Of a stretch of DNA of 64,000 nucleotides, positions 24,561 to 34,743 are shown piece after piece. The number at the start of each line of letters is the position of its first letter. Positions within the stretch are counted from its first letter, which is position 1. The DNA lies in assembly GCA_964017125.1 (NCBI GenBank), contig OZ024902.1, forward strand, positions 105,134,560 through 105,198,559. Reading direction: 5' to 3'. Made by a program: the position numbers and the translations under genes. The notes beneath the pieces were generated by a model. That model saw only the letters and a program-made list of their open reading frames with translations, searched no databases and had not been told where the DNA came from. The stretch comes from Flabesymbios commensalis. Its lineage: Eukaryota; Annelida; Polychaeta; Terebellida; Flabelligeridae.

Positions 24561-24722
24561 GTCAGGTGGCAGATCATAGGAACCTTGCAATCAAAGAAGT
24601 ATGATGTTTTCTTGCACAGATTGCACCAGTAGGGTGTAGAGAACGTAAAACTGCCGGGTGCAATTTTTGCACCCTTGAGCATTTTTTTTTATCGCCATAT
24701 TTCGGCGGCCATTACTGAAAAT
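24561..24722. repeat. Left terminal inverted repeat
   Basis: Pairs with 30795-30966 with some indels. It includes a perfect 19-bp palindrome at 24656-24674 ('GGGTGCAATTTTTGCACCC'), a possible protein-binding site, and 'GGCGGCCATTACTG' at its inner edge. Confidence 0.9.
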
Positions 24723-25424
24723 CCCCTTTTCTCCAATAACTTCGTAAATATTAATTGGATTCACATGAAATAACCGCCTACACCCAGGTTTCCAGGGTCA
24801 TAGAACACAAAAAAAACATTTTGAGATCAGATAACACTTGCCCTGGTGAATTTATAAGTATTGAAGCCATACCTTGATATTTTATTCGGGTTGAATATAT
24901 ACGATTTGAATAAACTTTAACACTGGAATATGTCATTTGTTTATTATAATAGACCTTCAAGACAAGTGGACTGTTCATTTGCATTTCAACTTGTACTTAA
25001 CTTGCATAGCAGAAATAAACTTTAGTTTTTCTATTATACTGCAATGTTTCACGTTCACACAATTGTTCGTAAATATAAATATTACTATAATGCAAATCAC
25101 AATCACAATTATGTGTCAGGCGAAGATAATTGTATTTGTGTGAATACATTTGAACGAAAAATATGACCAATCAACAACACCTTATAATACAATTCCACTT
25201 CCTCAAGTCAGTAAAACGTAAATTAAAATCACCACATATAAAATACCACCAGTTGATTGCTCTTGTTATTTAGAACCACTACTTAGCTAACTTGTCTTCA
25301 ATAAGAATGAAACTGCAATGCCTACACTGTATAGACATATTAGAACCTCTACCTAATAGTACATATAAGTATTAAAAAAAAACACACATTACATAATATA
25401 TCGGATCATCTGTTTATGATTTTT

Positions 25425-28400
25425 TCATAAATTGTCATCATTCTCATCATCTGATGTGTGTGTGTGTACTGTGTAAGGGTTGTGACAGTCTTCATGTCCT
25501 TCACATTTACAAAATGAGGTGCAGGATAATCCACCAGCTCTGCAGCTGCATATTTTTTTGCTACATGCATCCACAGACACACAGCCACATGCCACAACCT
25601 TGAGAAGATCAGCTGGTGCCATTTCTGTGGCGCCAACTTTGGGCTCCAGCTTACCCACTGTGCTATCCCAGCCATTAGCATAAATGTCTATGTCAGGTGG
25701 ACCATTTTGCTCAGCCGATTTCCACAAAATGACCTGCAGATGTGCACGAAGGATGTGTTGATAAAGTGGCCCATCTGTTGGTGGTAGTGATTTTATCTTT
25801 GGTATGTCCTTCTTGGAGCAAAATATTTTGTAGCGAAGTTCAGCCATTGGTAATTTTGTTTTTGATCCATAAAGAAGAGAAAAGAATTTTTGACCAGCAT
25901 CAACTATTTCCCCAGAGGATGACTCCAGGTTTCCTATGCATTGAAGTTCAACATTTGGCAATATTTTTAGTGCAGTCATCTTCCCTTTTCCAAAAGGATA
26001 ACTTGTAGTGTCTGAACCCGATAGTGCATGCATTGCCAATAAATCACGACATTGCACACCAAGCTGTATTGTAGATGCATTGATGTCGATGATGGAACCA
26101 TCAGACTTCATCATGTGAACAGATATATTCCTGGACTGAAGACACCATTTCCAACAGTAGTATACCAGAAGAATGAATATGTCAGTGTCGTCAGCCAGCA
26201 CTTGAAGTGACATTTTTCCTTCTTGGATGAACATGTATAAGTATCGTATGATAGTAATGTCAGCCTCCTCATGCTTGTAGATGCAGGTGTCTTGGCCCAT
26301 CATACGCAAGGTGTGAGGTGTATTAGCTTCACACATCAGATTAATCAACTGTATTTTATTACACGTATTCTTCATCACAATGTCACGAGAGGGAAGATCA
26401 GTTTCAAGAGTGAGTTTATGACTTGGGTATAATTTATTTCCTGATCTACGATCTCTCTCATAATTCTTTGTTGAAATGTTATTATATTTATCAAAGACCA
26501 CATACACGTCTACATTTTTCCTATCAACAGCTTTGACAAAATTGTATTGGAACTGTTGCACATTACTTGTCTTAGGCCATGTAACATGGTAAATCATCTC
26601 GTTACCATCGATGATGAAACCATCATATATTTGTGGATGTTCTGGTGCAACTGATAGTTTTTTGGTTAATACAGCCTTTGTACCTTTACGCATCAGTCCA
26701 TATTCATCAAAAAGGGATGATGGCATCGGAGCCAACTCGTATGTGAACACATTATCCAGATTCAGTTCTCTTTTTTGTGAAAGAATTAATAGCCTCCCAA
26801 ACAGTTTTTCCATATCATACACTGCAACAGCGTCGCCCAGCCGAACAGTCTTTTTCATAGACTCCATAGTAACAACTTTTTTTTGCAGGGGTGTGTGAAA
26901 GCCGCCTGGCAGACTTTGTCTGAATTTAGATGCCATTTCTTCACCAATATCTAGGGCGTTTTGAACGTTGACGTGTTCGTCTGCAACACACCCATTGTAT
27001 ATGTTGACAATATTGTCAGTGTCTGTTTGTAAAGGATTTGGGTGTGTTTCTATTTCCATAAGGACTTTGTTTCTGTCTTGAGCATCTAGTTTTATTCTAG
27101 ATTTCCCCTCCTCTCTGTGAATATCATGAGTAGCATCATACTCGTCATCTCCTTCATCAAACATTTTGTCCATTGAAAAAGAAACGAGATTCAAAATGCT
27201 GTTGGATAGCACCCACCGGGCAACTTGCTCTTCGGACAAGGTGAGGCCAACAAGCCCACCTCTTGACTTTCCATATCTAATATATGTTTGTTCACCAAAT
27301 TGATCAGCGAACACCGCATTCCACACCCCAGGTCTGTGCCTACATACATGTTCACCACTCTCTAGAACTTTTCTTACATCTGTTGGAATACATTTCAGTT
27401 CAAGACAGTGATGAGTGATATATCTCGCGTATGACCAATGGCCCGCGGCAAAAAAATAGGGAATCATCATTTTCATACCATAGACATGGAGGGACCAGTT
27501 ACCCTCTCGTTCAGCTCTAATGAACAGAAGCATTATCGCAACAGGTAAGATAAAACACTGTACCCACAATTTACCAGTAGGGTGTTTACAGGTATCATCT
27601 AAAAATGTCTCTAGTTGTGATAGGGTCGTTATGCCGTCTGAAATAATAACATCTTTCAGAAGGCCTGATGCAACCATTCTAAAAGCTCTCACTGCCCTAG
27701 GCCACGCTTTGCCATTAAGCATACTACCCACTCCACCAAATACACCACCTAATATTTCTTCAAAACCAGAGCCTTTCATTAGGGTTCCAATACAACCAAT
27801 AAACGACATGAGTGTATGCATCCCACCGGGTCGTGGAATCAAATCATTCCATCTATCAGGATCACTCCATTTGATTCTTTGAATTACTTGAAATAACTGC
27901 ATATCAGCGACTACCATCATATGTTTTTGACCATGGTTATGTATAAACTTTTCAATGAATGTGAGGGTGGTGAGAACCGTATCTGGGTGACTTGGGGTAG
28001 CATCCACCATAGGACCAAATATATAATCAGTAGGACCAGATGACACACCCCTCTGTCTCGCTTTACGAGACATATATCCTGCCCATTCACAAACTTCACC
28101 ATCTAAATCATTTGACCCATTCACCACTTCACAGAGCCAATCAATATCTGCTGTAAGTGCTGATGTGAGTCCATTTTGGAGGCGTGAAAAGTTTACAGGC
28201 TGACAAGTTGATGATAGAATAGTTGGAGGGAGTGGCTTTTTTGGTCCATGGTAGTGCTCAAATGTCACAGACGAAAGCTCTTTTAAATTTGCTGAAGCCA
28301 TATCAGCTTTAGGTAATCTTGGGATGATTAAATTTTCCCCAGGATCTGATTCATGTTTTTCAGATTGGGGCTGAGTAAACTCAATTACCATGGCATGGGT

Positions 28401-29786
28401 TTCGCGATTTCCGGTTGGTGTGTTTACATGCAAATCATAGTTATCACACCAAGAGGAGATGAATGAAGAGTCTCTCTTCATTCCACGGACAGTGAGATCT
28501 TGTTCGCCTACATATTTAGCTGCTGATGTTCGAAAACGAAGTACTTCATCATAACTGACAATATAGCCATAATCATGAAGCATAGTAATGAGTTCCTTCG
28601 AACCATACTTATGATGTAATTTTAAAGCAAGACCTAGGGTGGTGGGTGTTGGTAAATTAGATATTTGGGTCTGGATTGTCTGAGCAATACTGTGAGATCG
28701 TCTGGTTATATCATCATTTGAGATTAATCTGGAGATAAGAGTAAGCAATGTTGGGCTTGTGGCTTTGATAGATGTTGATTTGTCAAATTGCCCCATATCA
28801 TAACCTTTAGGAGGTACGATTTCTTTAACTTCCTTTCGGATTTGCTCCACCACATTATCAATACTTCCATCTTCCTCATTACCAACCTTGCATAATTTGT
28901 AAGGGATATATTGCTTAAAAGCTACCAGACTTGCACAGCCATTAATTTTCATCTCCACTACATCACTTCCAAGGTGGGAAATCAAATTTCGAATAAACTG
29001 CCGTCTGGAAAGTGCAGGTCTATCAACCACTGAATTCAGATCAACATACATTTCATGTAGTTCAACCGACGTCCACACCCGACTCTGTTCATTTTCCATG
29101 GCATTTGCAACAGATAATAATGTTTCATCCACCAGAGAGGCTGGGGATTGTGACGATGCATCTATATCTTTGCCAGCAATAAATTTATCATAACAGTCTT
29201 TGTGATATTGTGCATCTGCTGCATGGAGATCTGCAGGGGCTCCTGAAAGCCTCAATCTCACTTCATTAGCAAAGGCATCTCCCCGTTCATCGCATGTGTG
29301 AAGCAGAGTATGTTTGAAAGATTGTAAACCAGGGCGATCTGCTGTTTGGCATTTGATAACCTTTCTCCATCTTTGTGGATTTTTCTGATCACGAGACAGA
29401 CAAACCTCGCCACAAAAAAGGCAGTGTTTTTGAAAATAAAAATGTGTCGACTTACTTCTTCGCACAGGGGGTTCACTCAAACTTCGTCCTCCAAATGATC
29501 TTTTTTGTCCCATCTGCTCCATGTGCCAAGCGGAAGTGTAAGTTGACACACATGATTTATGACAATGAATTTTTAGCTCAGGATCTAATTGAAGTCTGGA
29601 CTGCAAATCCAAGTGTATATGCAGATACTCGCCTCTCTGTTGACTTGATCTGATAATGTTTGCTATACGTTTTGAACCACATGTTATAATATCACTGTTG
29701 TCACCATCTGCTTTTGGGCAACAGAAGCTTTTGTCATCATCGTGTTGCCTGGGATATGCAAAAATGCAAGATTTAGAGTGAAACAT
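25425..29786 (-). CDS. Transposon-encoded protein with FEN1/XPG-like nuclease signature and C-terminal CXC domain
   Basis: Intronless, 1453 residues, ATG at 29786 (MFHSKSCIFAYP), the only gene of the flanking inverted-repeat element. Seen: residues 1-80 and 120-202 are two Cys/His clusters (HCHKSCVSTYTS; HCLFCGEVC with AQYHKDCYDKF), probably zinc-binding. Residues 260-860 form a conserved-looking core (LGLALKLHHKYGSKELI ~384; HMMVVADMQLF ~622; PGGMHTLMSFIGCIG ~653; FADQFGEQT ~826; GGLVGLTLSEEQVARWV ~843). Residues 1055-1270 carry acidic motifs in FEN1/XPG order: IIDGN (D1060), VVFDK (D1099), HEEADI (E1173, E1174, D1176), ADDTDIF (D1199, D1200, D1202), SGSDTT (D1259). Residues 1400-1434 have nine cysteines spaced C-x-C-x5-C-x4-C-x-C-x6-C-x3-C-x-C-x5-C, the tesmin/TSO1 CXC pattern. 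From memory, proteins with ALSGSDTTS and CXC are multicopy and unnamed in cnidarians, molluscs and arthropods. Inference: it mobilises its own element. The catalytic centre is unproven; D628 with D827/E832 could be a second acidic site. Confidence 0.85.
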   Translation of the reverse strand: MFHSKSCIFAYPRQHDDDKSFCCPKADGDNSDIITCGSKRIANIIRSSQQRGEYLHIHLDLQSRLQLDPELKIHCHKSCVSTYTSAWHMEQMGQKRSFGGRSLSEPPVRRSKSTHFYFQKHCLFCGEVCLSRDQKNPQRWRKVIKCQTADRPGLQSFKHTLLHTCDERGDAFANEVRLRLSGAPADLHAADAQYHKDCYDKFIAGKDIDASSQSPASLVDETLLSVANAMENEQSRVWTSVELHEMYVDLNSVVDRPALSRRQFIRNLISHLGSDVVEMKINGCASLVAFKQYIPYKLCKVGNEEDGSIDNVVEQIRKEVKEIVPPKGYDMGQFDKSTSIKATSPTLLTLISRLISNDDITRRSHSIAQTIQTQISNLPTPTTLGLALKLHHKYGSKELITMLHDYGYIVSYDEVLRFRTSAAKYVGEQDLTVRGMKRDSSFISSWCDNYDLHVNTPTGNRETHAMVIEFTQPQSEKHESDPGENLIIPRLPKADMASANLKELSSVTFEHYHGPKKPLPPTILSSTCQPVNFSRLQNGLTSALTADIDWLCEVVNGSNDLDGEVCEWAGYMSRKARQRGVSSGPTDYIFGPMVDATPSHPDTVLTTLTFIEKFIHNHGQKHMMVVADMQLFQVIQRIKWSDPDRWNDLIPRPGGMHTLMSFIGCIGTLMKGSGFEEILGGVFGGVGSMLNGKAWPRAVRAFRMVASGLLKDVIISDGITTLSQLETFLDDTCKHPTGKLWVQCFILPVAIMLLFIRAEREGNWSLHVYGMKMMIPYFFAAGHWSYARYITHHCLELKCIPTDVRKVLESGEHVCRHRPGVWNAVFADQFGEQTYIRYGKSRGGLVGLTLSEEQVARWVLSNSILNLVSFSMDKMFDEGDDEYDATHDIHREEGKSRIKLDAQDRNKVLMEIETHPNPLQTDTDNIVNIYNGCVADEHVNVQNALDIGEEMASKFRQSLPGGFHTPLQKKVVTMESMKKTVRLGDAVAVYDMEKLFGRLLILSQKRELNLDNVFTYELAPMPSSLFDEYGLMRKGTKAVLTKKLSVAPEHPQIYDGFIIDGNEMIYHVTWPKTSNVQQFQYNFVKAVDRKNVDVYVVFDKYNNISTKNYERDRRSGNKLYPSHKLTLETDLPSRDIVMKNTCNKIQLINLMCEANTPHTLRMMGQDTCIYKHEEADITIIRYLYMFIQEGKMSLQVLADDTDIFILLVYYCWKWCLQSRNISVHMMKSDGSIIDINASTIQLGVQCRDLLAMHALSGSDTTSYPFGKGKMTALKILPNVELQCIGNLESSSGEIVDAGQKFFSLLYGSKTKLPMAELRYKIFCSKKDIPKIKSLPPTDGPLYQHILRAHLQVILWKSAEQNGPPDIDIYANGWDSTVGKLEPKVGATEMAPADLLKVVACGCVSVDACSKKICSCRAGGLSCTSFCKCEGHEDCHNPYTVHTHTSDDENDDNL

Positions 29787-30794
29787 GGCTTAATCACATA
29801 TCACTGAGATTAAACTACAACATTGTCTTCAAACTAGTGAAATCAAAGGCCCATCGACTTCCTGGACTTTAAATCCAAGAAAGGAACGTCAGGTCCACAG
29901 AACAAGTTCAAAAGCATGTATGCATAACAACTAGTCTGACTGGTTATGTTATAACTTATAGTCTACATTCGTTCCCTGTTATATTCTAAGTGTAGGCTAT
30001 CCAGGGGTCAGGGTCAAAAAGCATACATGTAGATCAAGTAGACTAGCCCTAGGCTAGACTAGACTAGGCCTAGGTGGTAGTCTAGTAGTAGTGGTAAATC
30101 ATTGCTTTAGGTCACTTTTCGGCACAAAAGGTCTTTTAAGTGACATTGTAATACCATAAAAACGTTGTAGTCAATTGATGACATGAAATGATGTACAGAT
30201 GATGGGGTGAGGGTGGGGGTCTAGAACGGAATGCCTATATAATATATCTTCCAGAATACATATGCCTACATATTGGATCTAGGCCTACATCTATGTTCTT
30301 AGACCCAAATCTAATTTGTGTGTGTTGTGTCTCTTTGTTGTATGCCTAAAATCCAGATTTGCACATTATGACATGTATCCAACCGTACCTGTATATTATT
30401 TTATGTGGGTCACTCTTTCTGAAAAGGTTAAGTAAGCCTAGGCTAGAGCTTAATTGTAGACTAGGTCAAATGTCAATATTCCGCAGACCTATAATGGCTT
30501 AGGCCTATATGTCAGATTTATCCTATTTTGCAAGATTTCACAGACAATTATGTAAATCACAATAGGCCGCCAAAAATTAGAAATAATTTGTTTCACTTAA
30601 TTTATGCCCATCATTACATGTTATATTACATAAAAATATCGAAATATCATAATTTTCTTTATTTCAGACAAAATATATTTATCTGATGTCATTGTAAACA
30701 TTAGCACTGTAATGTTTGCCCATGAAAACATGGGTTTAGACACCATTTTCGTGCTGCTATGACAAACGATCACCGAATTATGAGCAAAAACATT
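29787..30794. other. 5' non-coding region of the transposon
   Basis: About 1 kb upstream of the minus-strand gene. It should hold its promoter and leader. A 'CTAGGC/TAGACTA' rich stretch lies at about 30030-30085 and an AT-rich TATA-like run at about 30233-30250. No conserved promoter element can be assigned with confidence. Confidence 0.4.
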
Positions 30795-30966
30795 ATTTTC
30801 CGTAATGGCCGCCAAATTTTGCCTGTAAAAAAAATGCTCAAGGGTGCAAAAATTGCACCCGCCCGTTTTACAATTTAGACATATCAAATATCCCTCTAAA
30901 GCAAAAAAACATCATACTTCAGCGATTGCAAGGTTCAGTCATCTTATAGTAGCCTGGCAACCCGAC
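30795..30966. repeat. Right terminal inverted repeat
   Basis: Inverted partner of 24561-24722. The internal 19-bp palindrome is at 30842-30860 and the outer tip reads 'CTGGCAACCCGAC' on the plus strand. Confidence 0.9.
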
Positions 30967-31113
30967 TATTTTAACAACGATCCAGCCATCTTGCCGGATT
31001 GCCAAGATTGCATAGAATTGTAAATTAGTATGATGTGGCTCACTTGCGTGTACACCCTGAAGACATCGCCTGCATGGTAGAAGCGACTCGAAACAAAAAT
31101 TGAACTGTGTCAA

Positions 31114-31343
31114 CCCTTGTCCTGCTAAGTTAATCTATTTAAATTTCCACTCACTTGAAGTTGTGTCTCGTTACCGCGATCCACAACTTCAAGTGGGTGA
31201 AAATTACTCATATTTGTTTAATTTGAGATCTATCCTTAGCCAATCCTGATGTTTAAACACACATTTTGTTCCGACTATCAGTGATTTGATTGACAAATAA
31301 AACAAATTAAAAACGACAATATTCGTGATCAGCAGCATAAGGG
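31114..31343. mobile_element. TTAA-flanked (piggyBac-like) MITE, copy B
   Basis: 230 bp from 'CCCTTGTCCTGCT' to 'AGCAGCATAAGGG', flanked by TCAA (decayed TTAA) at 31110 and TTAA at 31344. The hairpin 'CACTTGAAGTTGTG' with 'CACAACTTCAAGTG' is internal. It is co-linear with copy A minus that copy's 650-bp insertion. Confidence 0.85.
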
Positions 31344-31566
31344 TTAAGAAGACACCTTAACTTAATAGGCCTGTTATCGCACAGAGAACTAGGGGTTATG
31401 AAACTCGCCTGCATAAAACTGTTGATAAGTGTCTTTCTTTGTGATGTCCAGTCTCTGACTTTGCAAGACTATACTGCACCCAAAATTAATTCTCTTACAT
31501 CAGGACTTATCTACACATGTGCAAAAAAACTTGTACCTGATCTGAATCATGTTCAGTGACTAAATA

Positions 31567-32216
31567 AATTCTCAGCAAGCATAGAGTAGCATGGGTTCGA
31601 TTATCAACAGGTCAGGGGAGAGGTCCATTTTGACCAAAACCTGCTACTATCTATCTGCTAATCATCATACAGACACATAGTTCACATTAAAATGATGTGT
31701 ATGAAGAAGTCATTGCCGAGCCAGGGAATGACAAAAATGTAAATAATAAACATATCAATAGATATCCACTTGTAAGTGGTAGCACAGGCGATCAAGTGAT
31801 AGAAACGTGAAATATTATCCTCTGTCCAGGTGTAAAGCATATTGTCATGTTTATACTGGAGACACGAATGAAATGACCACATCTGAATGTCTTGATTATT
31901 GCAAAATTTAGGCATGTTGCAGAAATTACAGGTGGTAAAGCCTGGGTACGGGTTAACCGTTATGAGGATGCTGACATGGTGAGATGAAAGCATGACATGA
32001 TGAAAAAACGTCTTTATCCTGCCACAAGTGTAAATATTATGGTCGTTGATAAATATATGATCATCTTCCAACAAAATAGCACTGAAAAATTAGACGTGCT
32101 GGTGAGGGGGGGGGGGGGGGTATATTTCAACAATTAGTACTGTCGGGGTACTGTAATTGGGAAGTACTTTTCAACCGACGTTTGTTGCATGCTATATGAC
32201 ATGGGACGGAGTCACT
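31567..32216. other. No recognised gene; one 130-codon minus frame
   Basis: The frame at 31682-32074 (minus) is as long as chance alone would produce in a window this AT-rich. It has no motif or splice context. A G-run lies at about 32105-32120. Confidence 0.3.
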
Positions 32217-32248
32217 AGAACACAACAGGCAACATCATTTCTAAATGC

Positions 32249-32372
32249 CGGCCCCGATAGCTCTTTCGTATCGACTGGGGCTTGTAACCTGTAGGGCATA
32301 GTTCCGGCTTCGGGCTTCCTTCTGTCGCGATATTGCCATGATTGTGCAGAAAGCGACGTAAAGCAATAGTCA
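32249..32372 (+). mobile_element. SINE-2 copy with internal deletion
   Basis: 'GGCCCCGATAGCTCTTTCG' (tRNA-like head) is joined directly to the 3' domain 'GTAGGGCATAGTTCCGGCTT', 'CGGGCTTCCTTCTGTCGC', 'ATTGTGCAGAAAGCGACG'. The middle body present at 49262-49562 is missing. Confidence 0.7.
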
Positions 32373-33032
32373 TATAACATGAGTGATGTAACCTCTGTAA
32401 GGCTGTAAACTATGCTAGTTAATGACAATGACAATGACGTTTATTCGTGGTTTCAAGTAGAGACAAAGAGACAGGCGGACGACACTGTATTATACAGTAG
32501 TTACACTATTCAATAATTTATTTTATACAAAAAGATACAAACTATATTGCCCCTGGCCTAGTAAAGGCATGGGGCACAAAATAGAATATAAATGTAATAT
32601 AGCAGCTCCCAGTAATATAATATAATATAACACCTCCTAGACTAGTACATTCAAATATTCATATTACATTTCTTCAATATTGTATGTACTGTGACAGCAT
32701 AATCTCACTTCAACTCAGTACTTCGCACGCTGGCTGCATACCGATGTTCTGGACACAATGCTGTCACATGCGAACTTTTCTAGACAAATATATTACAACA
32801 AAGTAAATGTACAAAATCGTAAAAGTAAAAGTAAAAGTTCAAATTTATGTTGTCTAAGAAACTACACACAAATAGATAATGGGACTCATCATCTTTGCCT
32901 ATATTCTAAAGTACATGTACTTAAATAATTGTCGTATTCAAAATGCATTTAAACACCTGATAATTGAGGCATTTCGAACTTTATGCCCAAAACAATTGCT
33001 ACTATACGGTATATTTTGTGCTGTATATATTT
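32373..33032. other. AT-rich sequence, nothing recognised
   Basis: Simple 'TATAATATAA' and 'AAAAGTAAAAGT' runs only. Confidence 0.4.
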
Positions 33033-33343
33033 GAAAAAATGAAATGAATCGTGTTTTAGGCCACTTTTGTGCACATATGAGCTAAACTGGGCCAGGAGAA
33101 CCTCCTGAGGTTGGTGAGATGAATGAGATGACACAGGATTCACAGGATTCGAAATTCGAGCCCTGACTGTCCGAGGCCGAGCACGCTACCTCTCGGTCAC
33201 GGAGGCTCCCCAGAATACTGAGTTTTACGAGTGAATGGGGAAGAAACATTTTTTGTTTCTTTCAAACGGCCGAGACCGGGAAACGAGCCCTGAACTATAG
33301 CGTGAAAGGCAGCGGTGCTAACCACCACCATAGGGTCCCCGCC
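33033..33343 (-). mobile_element. SINE-1, nearly full length
   Basis: On the minus strand: 'GGCGGGGACCCTATGG', a degraded promoter unit, 'CCCGGTCTCGGCCGTTTGAA', the second tRNA-like unit and the 3' body ending 'GATTCATTTCATTTT'. Flanks 'ATATTTGAAAAAA' and 'ACATTTGAGAGAAA' are a plausible imperfect target duplication. Confidence 0.8.
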
Positions 33344-34440
33344 CTACATTTGAGAGAAACCAAGAGCATTTACATTAGTTTCAACAACTCTGAGGGGTTC
33401 ATCCATCTTATACAATGGATAATAAAATGTATTGCTCAATTTACATTCAGTGCAAAATTCACCAGCGTAGCCCAAAAGTTCAATAAACGACATTTTGATC
33501 TGTATAGATATATGAAATACTCCCAGTTCTCCATACATTATATTAGAACAGGTACTCTTGTTTAATTTCAAGATATGTTTGCAAAATTGTAATTGTAGTT
33601 TGTCCAGTATTTTACATTATTCAATAGGTAATTGTAAGCTATGTGCCTTACTCAGTAAGGAAAACATCGCTTTTGAACTTTTATCACATAAACTTTTTAG
33701 AGTCTTAGAAAAAATGTCATTATAGTTACAAATGATTCCCATATAATTATATTCAAAAAACAACCTTTATTCTCGAGTTTCCAAACACTAAACCAGTTAA
33801 GTTTCTTATTTCTCCACGGAAAAATATCATACTCTTTTATCACTCTTTTATCACATTTATTTTAGGCTAAAACTCTTCATAGTATTCATGTAAGGTATTT
33901 AACGATCTTTGCATTTCATCCTCGGATTCGGCTAATAAAACTGTATCATCTGCATACATTAATATATAAAGTTTTAATTGATATAGCAGTTTCTCATACT
34001 ATATAAATTATGATGCAAGTGCAGGTAGTAGCTTTAATCCTTCACAATGCTTGGAAAGAAGTGTATTTAAATGTGATATGTACATAGCAAATAGATGAGG
34101 TGATAAGCTATCACACTGTCTAACCCCAGAGCTGTAGTCTTTATCAACTGTTTCTCGTAGCCAACAAAGCATGCATACATTGTTTGATAAATATCGTGTC
34201 AATCATTGTTTTCAATACAACAATATGCTCTAATGTAAAATGACCTTTCCTCAAGCCTGCTTGTTCTGTTCCAATAATGTTTTGTCTGTCCAAAAATTAT
34301 TTCAACCGATGATTAATAGCTCCAGTAAATAGTTTACCTAAATAACTATAATTTTTTTATGCCTCTATGATCATCTACATCATCTTTACTTCCTTTACCT
34401 TTATATAGTGGGACAATAGTGTTTGACATTAGTCATTAGG
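33344..34440 (-). pseudogene. Decayed LINE reverse transcriptase (non-LTR)
   Basis: Minus-strand pieces in shifting frames follow the order of a LINE reverse transcriptase: VPLYKGKGSKDDVDDHRGI (~34400), an EQAGLRKG-like piece, GVRQCDSLSPHLFAMYI (34090-34130, normally VRQGDSLSP), YADDTVLLAESEDEMQ (~33900-33960; the catalytic YADD is retained), then a C-terminal STCSNIMYGELGVF segment with IKMSFIELLGYAG (~33480-33560). Several frameshifts and stops separate them, so it cannot be made as one protein. The endonuclease and 5' part are missing. The layout resembles jockey/CR1-group LINEs common in molluscs; exact clade undetermined. Confidence 0.8.
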
Positions 34441-34479
34441 GATGAAATTAGCTACCCTCAGATATTGTTACTCTGGGGA

Positions 34480-34743
34480 CTATCCCATGCGAGGATAGAG
34501 GAGCTGAGCAGTAGGCCACATTTCGGTATTAAATTTCACAGCGAGACCCAAGTATTTGGCCATCTGGGCATTTTTTAGTGTAAACCCTTTATCCCTAAGG
34601 TATATCCAGAACCTCTTATTGGGTGAGTAGTGGAAATCATTATAAATAGCCCTCCAATCCCAATCGCCCCACTGTCTAACGCATTTAAAGTCACTTATAT
34701 GACTGTCTCGGTCAAAAAGTGACGCGAAGAAAAATAAATACAT
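34480..34743 (-). other. 87-codon open frame, unidentified
   Basis: Minus frame with a protein-like stretch (WDWRAIYNDFHYSPNK, RFWIYLRDKGFTLKN, AKYLGLAVKFN). No family recognised. It lies just 5' of the LINE fossil but does not look like LINE sequence. Could be chance or a remnant of another gene. Confidence 0.25.

Larger units (their letters stand above)
24561..30966 (-). mobile_element. 6.4 kb DNA transposon with long terminal inverted repeats and a single 1453-codon gene
   Basis: Seen directly: ends 24561-24722 and 30795-30966 are inverted copies (~165 bp). They share 'AACCTTGCAATC', 'GAAGTATGATGTTTT', the palindrome 'GGGTGCAATTTTTGCACCC', 'TTGAGCATTTTTTTT' and 'GGCGGCCATTAC'. The tips read 'GTCAGGTGGCAG' and 'GTCGGGTTGCCAG'. 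The element interrupts a block that is continuous in the neighbouring duplication copy (empty site 21181-21187), which fixes its limits to within a few bases. It contains one uninterrupted minus-strand gene, ~0.7 kb of non-coding DNA on the 3' side and ~1.0 kb on the 5' side. It looks whole. Tips, target length and encoded domains do not fit hAT, piggyBac, Tc1/mariner, Harbinger or Mutator as I know them. The superfamily is unassigned. Confidence 0.88.
23331..31566. repeat. Tandem segmental duplication, copy B, split by a transposon
   Basis: Co-linear with copy A (SINE, 23870-24172 block, 24490-24560 block, 30967-31566 block). Between 24560 and 30967 the homology is interrupted by the inverted-repeat transposon. 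The overall divergence suggests an old duplication rather than an assembly artefact. Confidence 0.85.

Noticed and set aside
25742-29653. Plus-strand frames of 88-120 codons inside the transposon gene
   Set aside because: Antisense shadows of the 1453-codon minus-strand gene.
18967-31566. CRISPR-like or prokaryotic repeat array
   Set aside because: Repeats are SINEs, MITEs and satellites in eukaryotic context; there are no short direct repeats with unique equal-length spacers.
31682-32074. 130-codon minus frame
   Set aside because: No motif, no splice signals and a length expected about once by chance in this AT-rich window.
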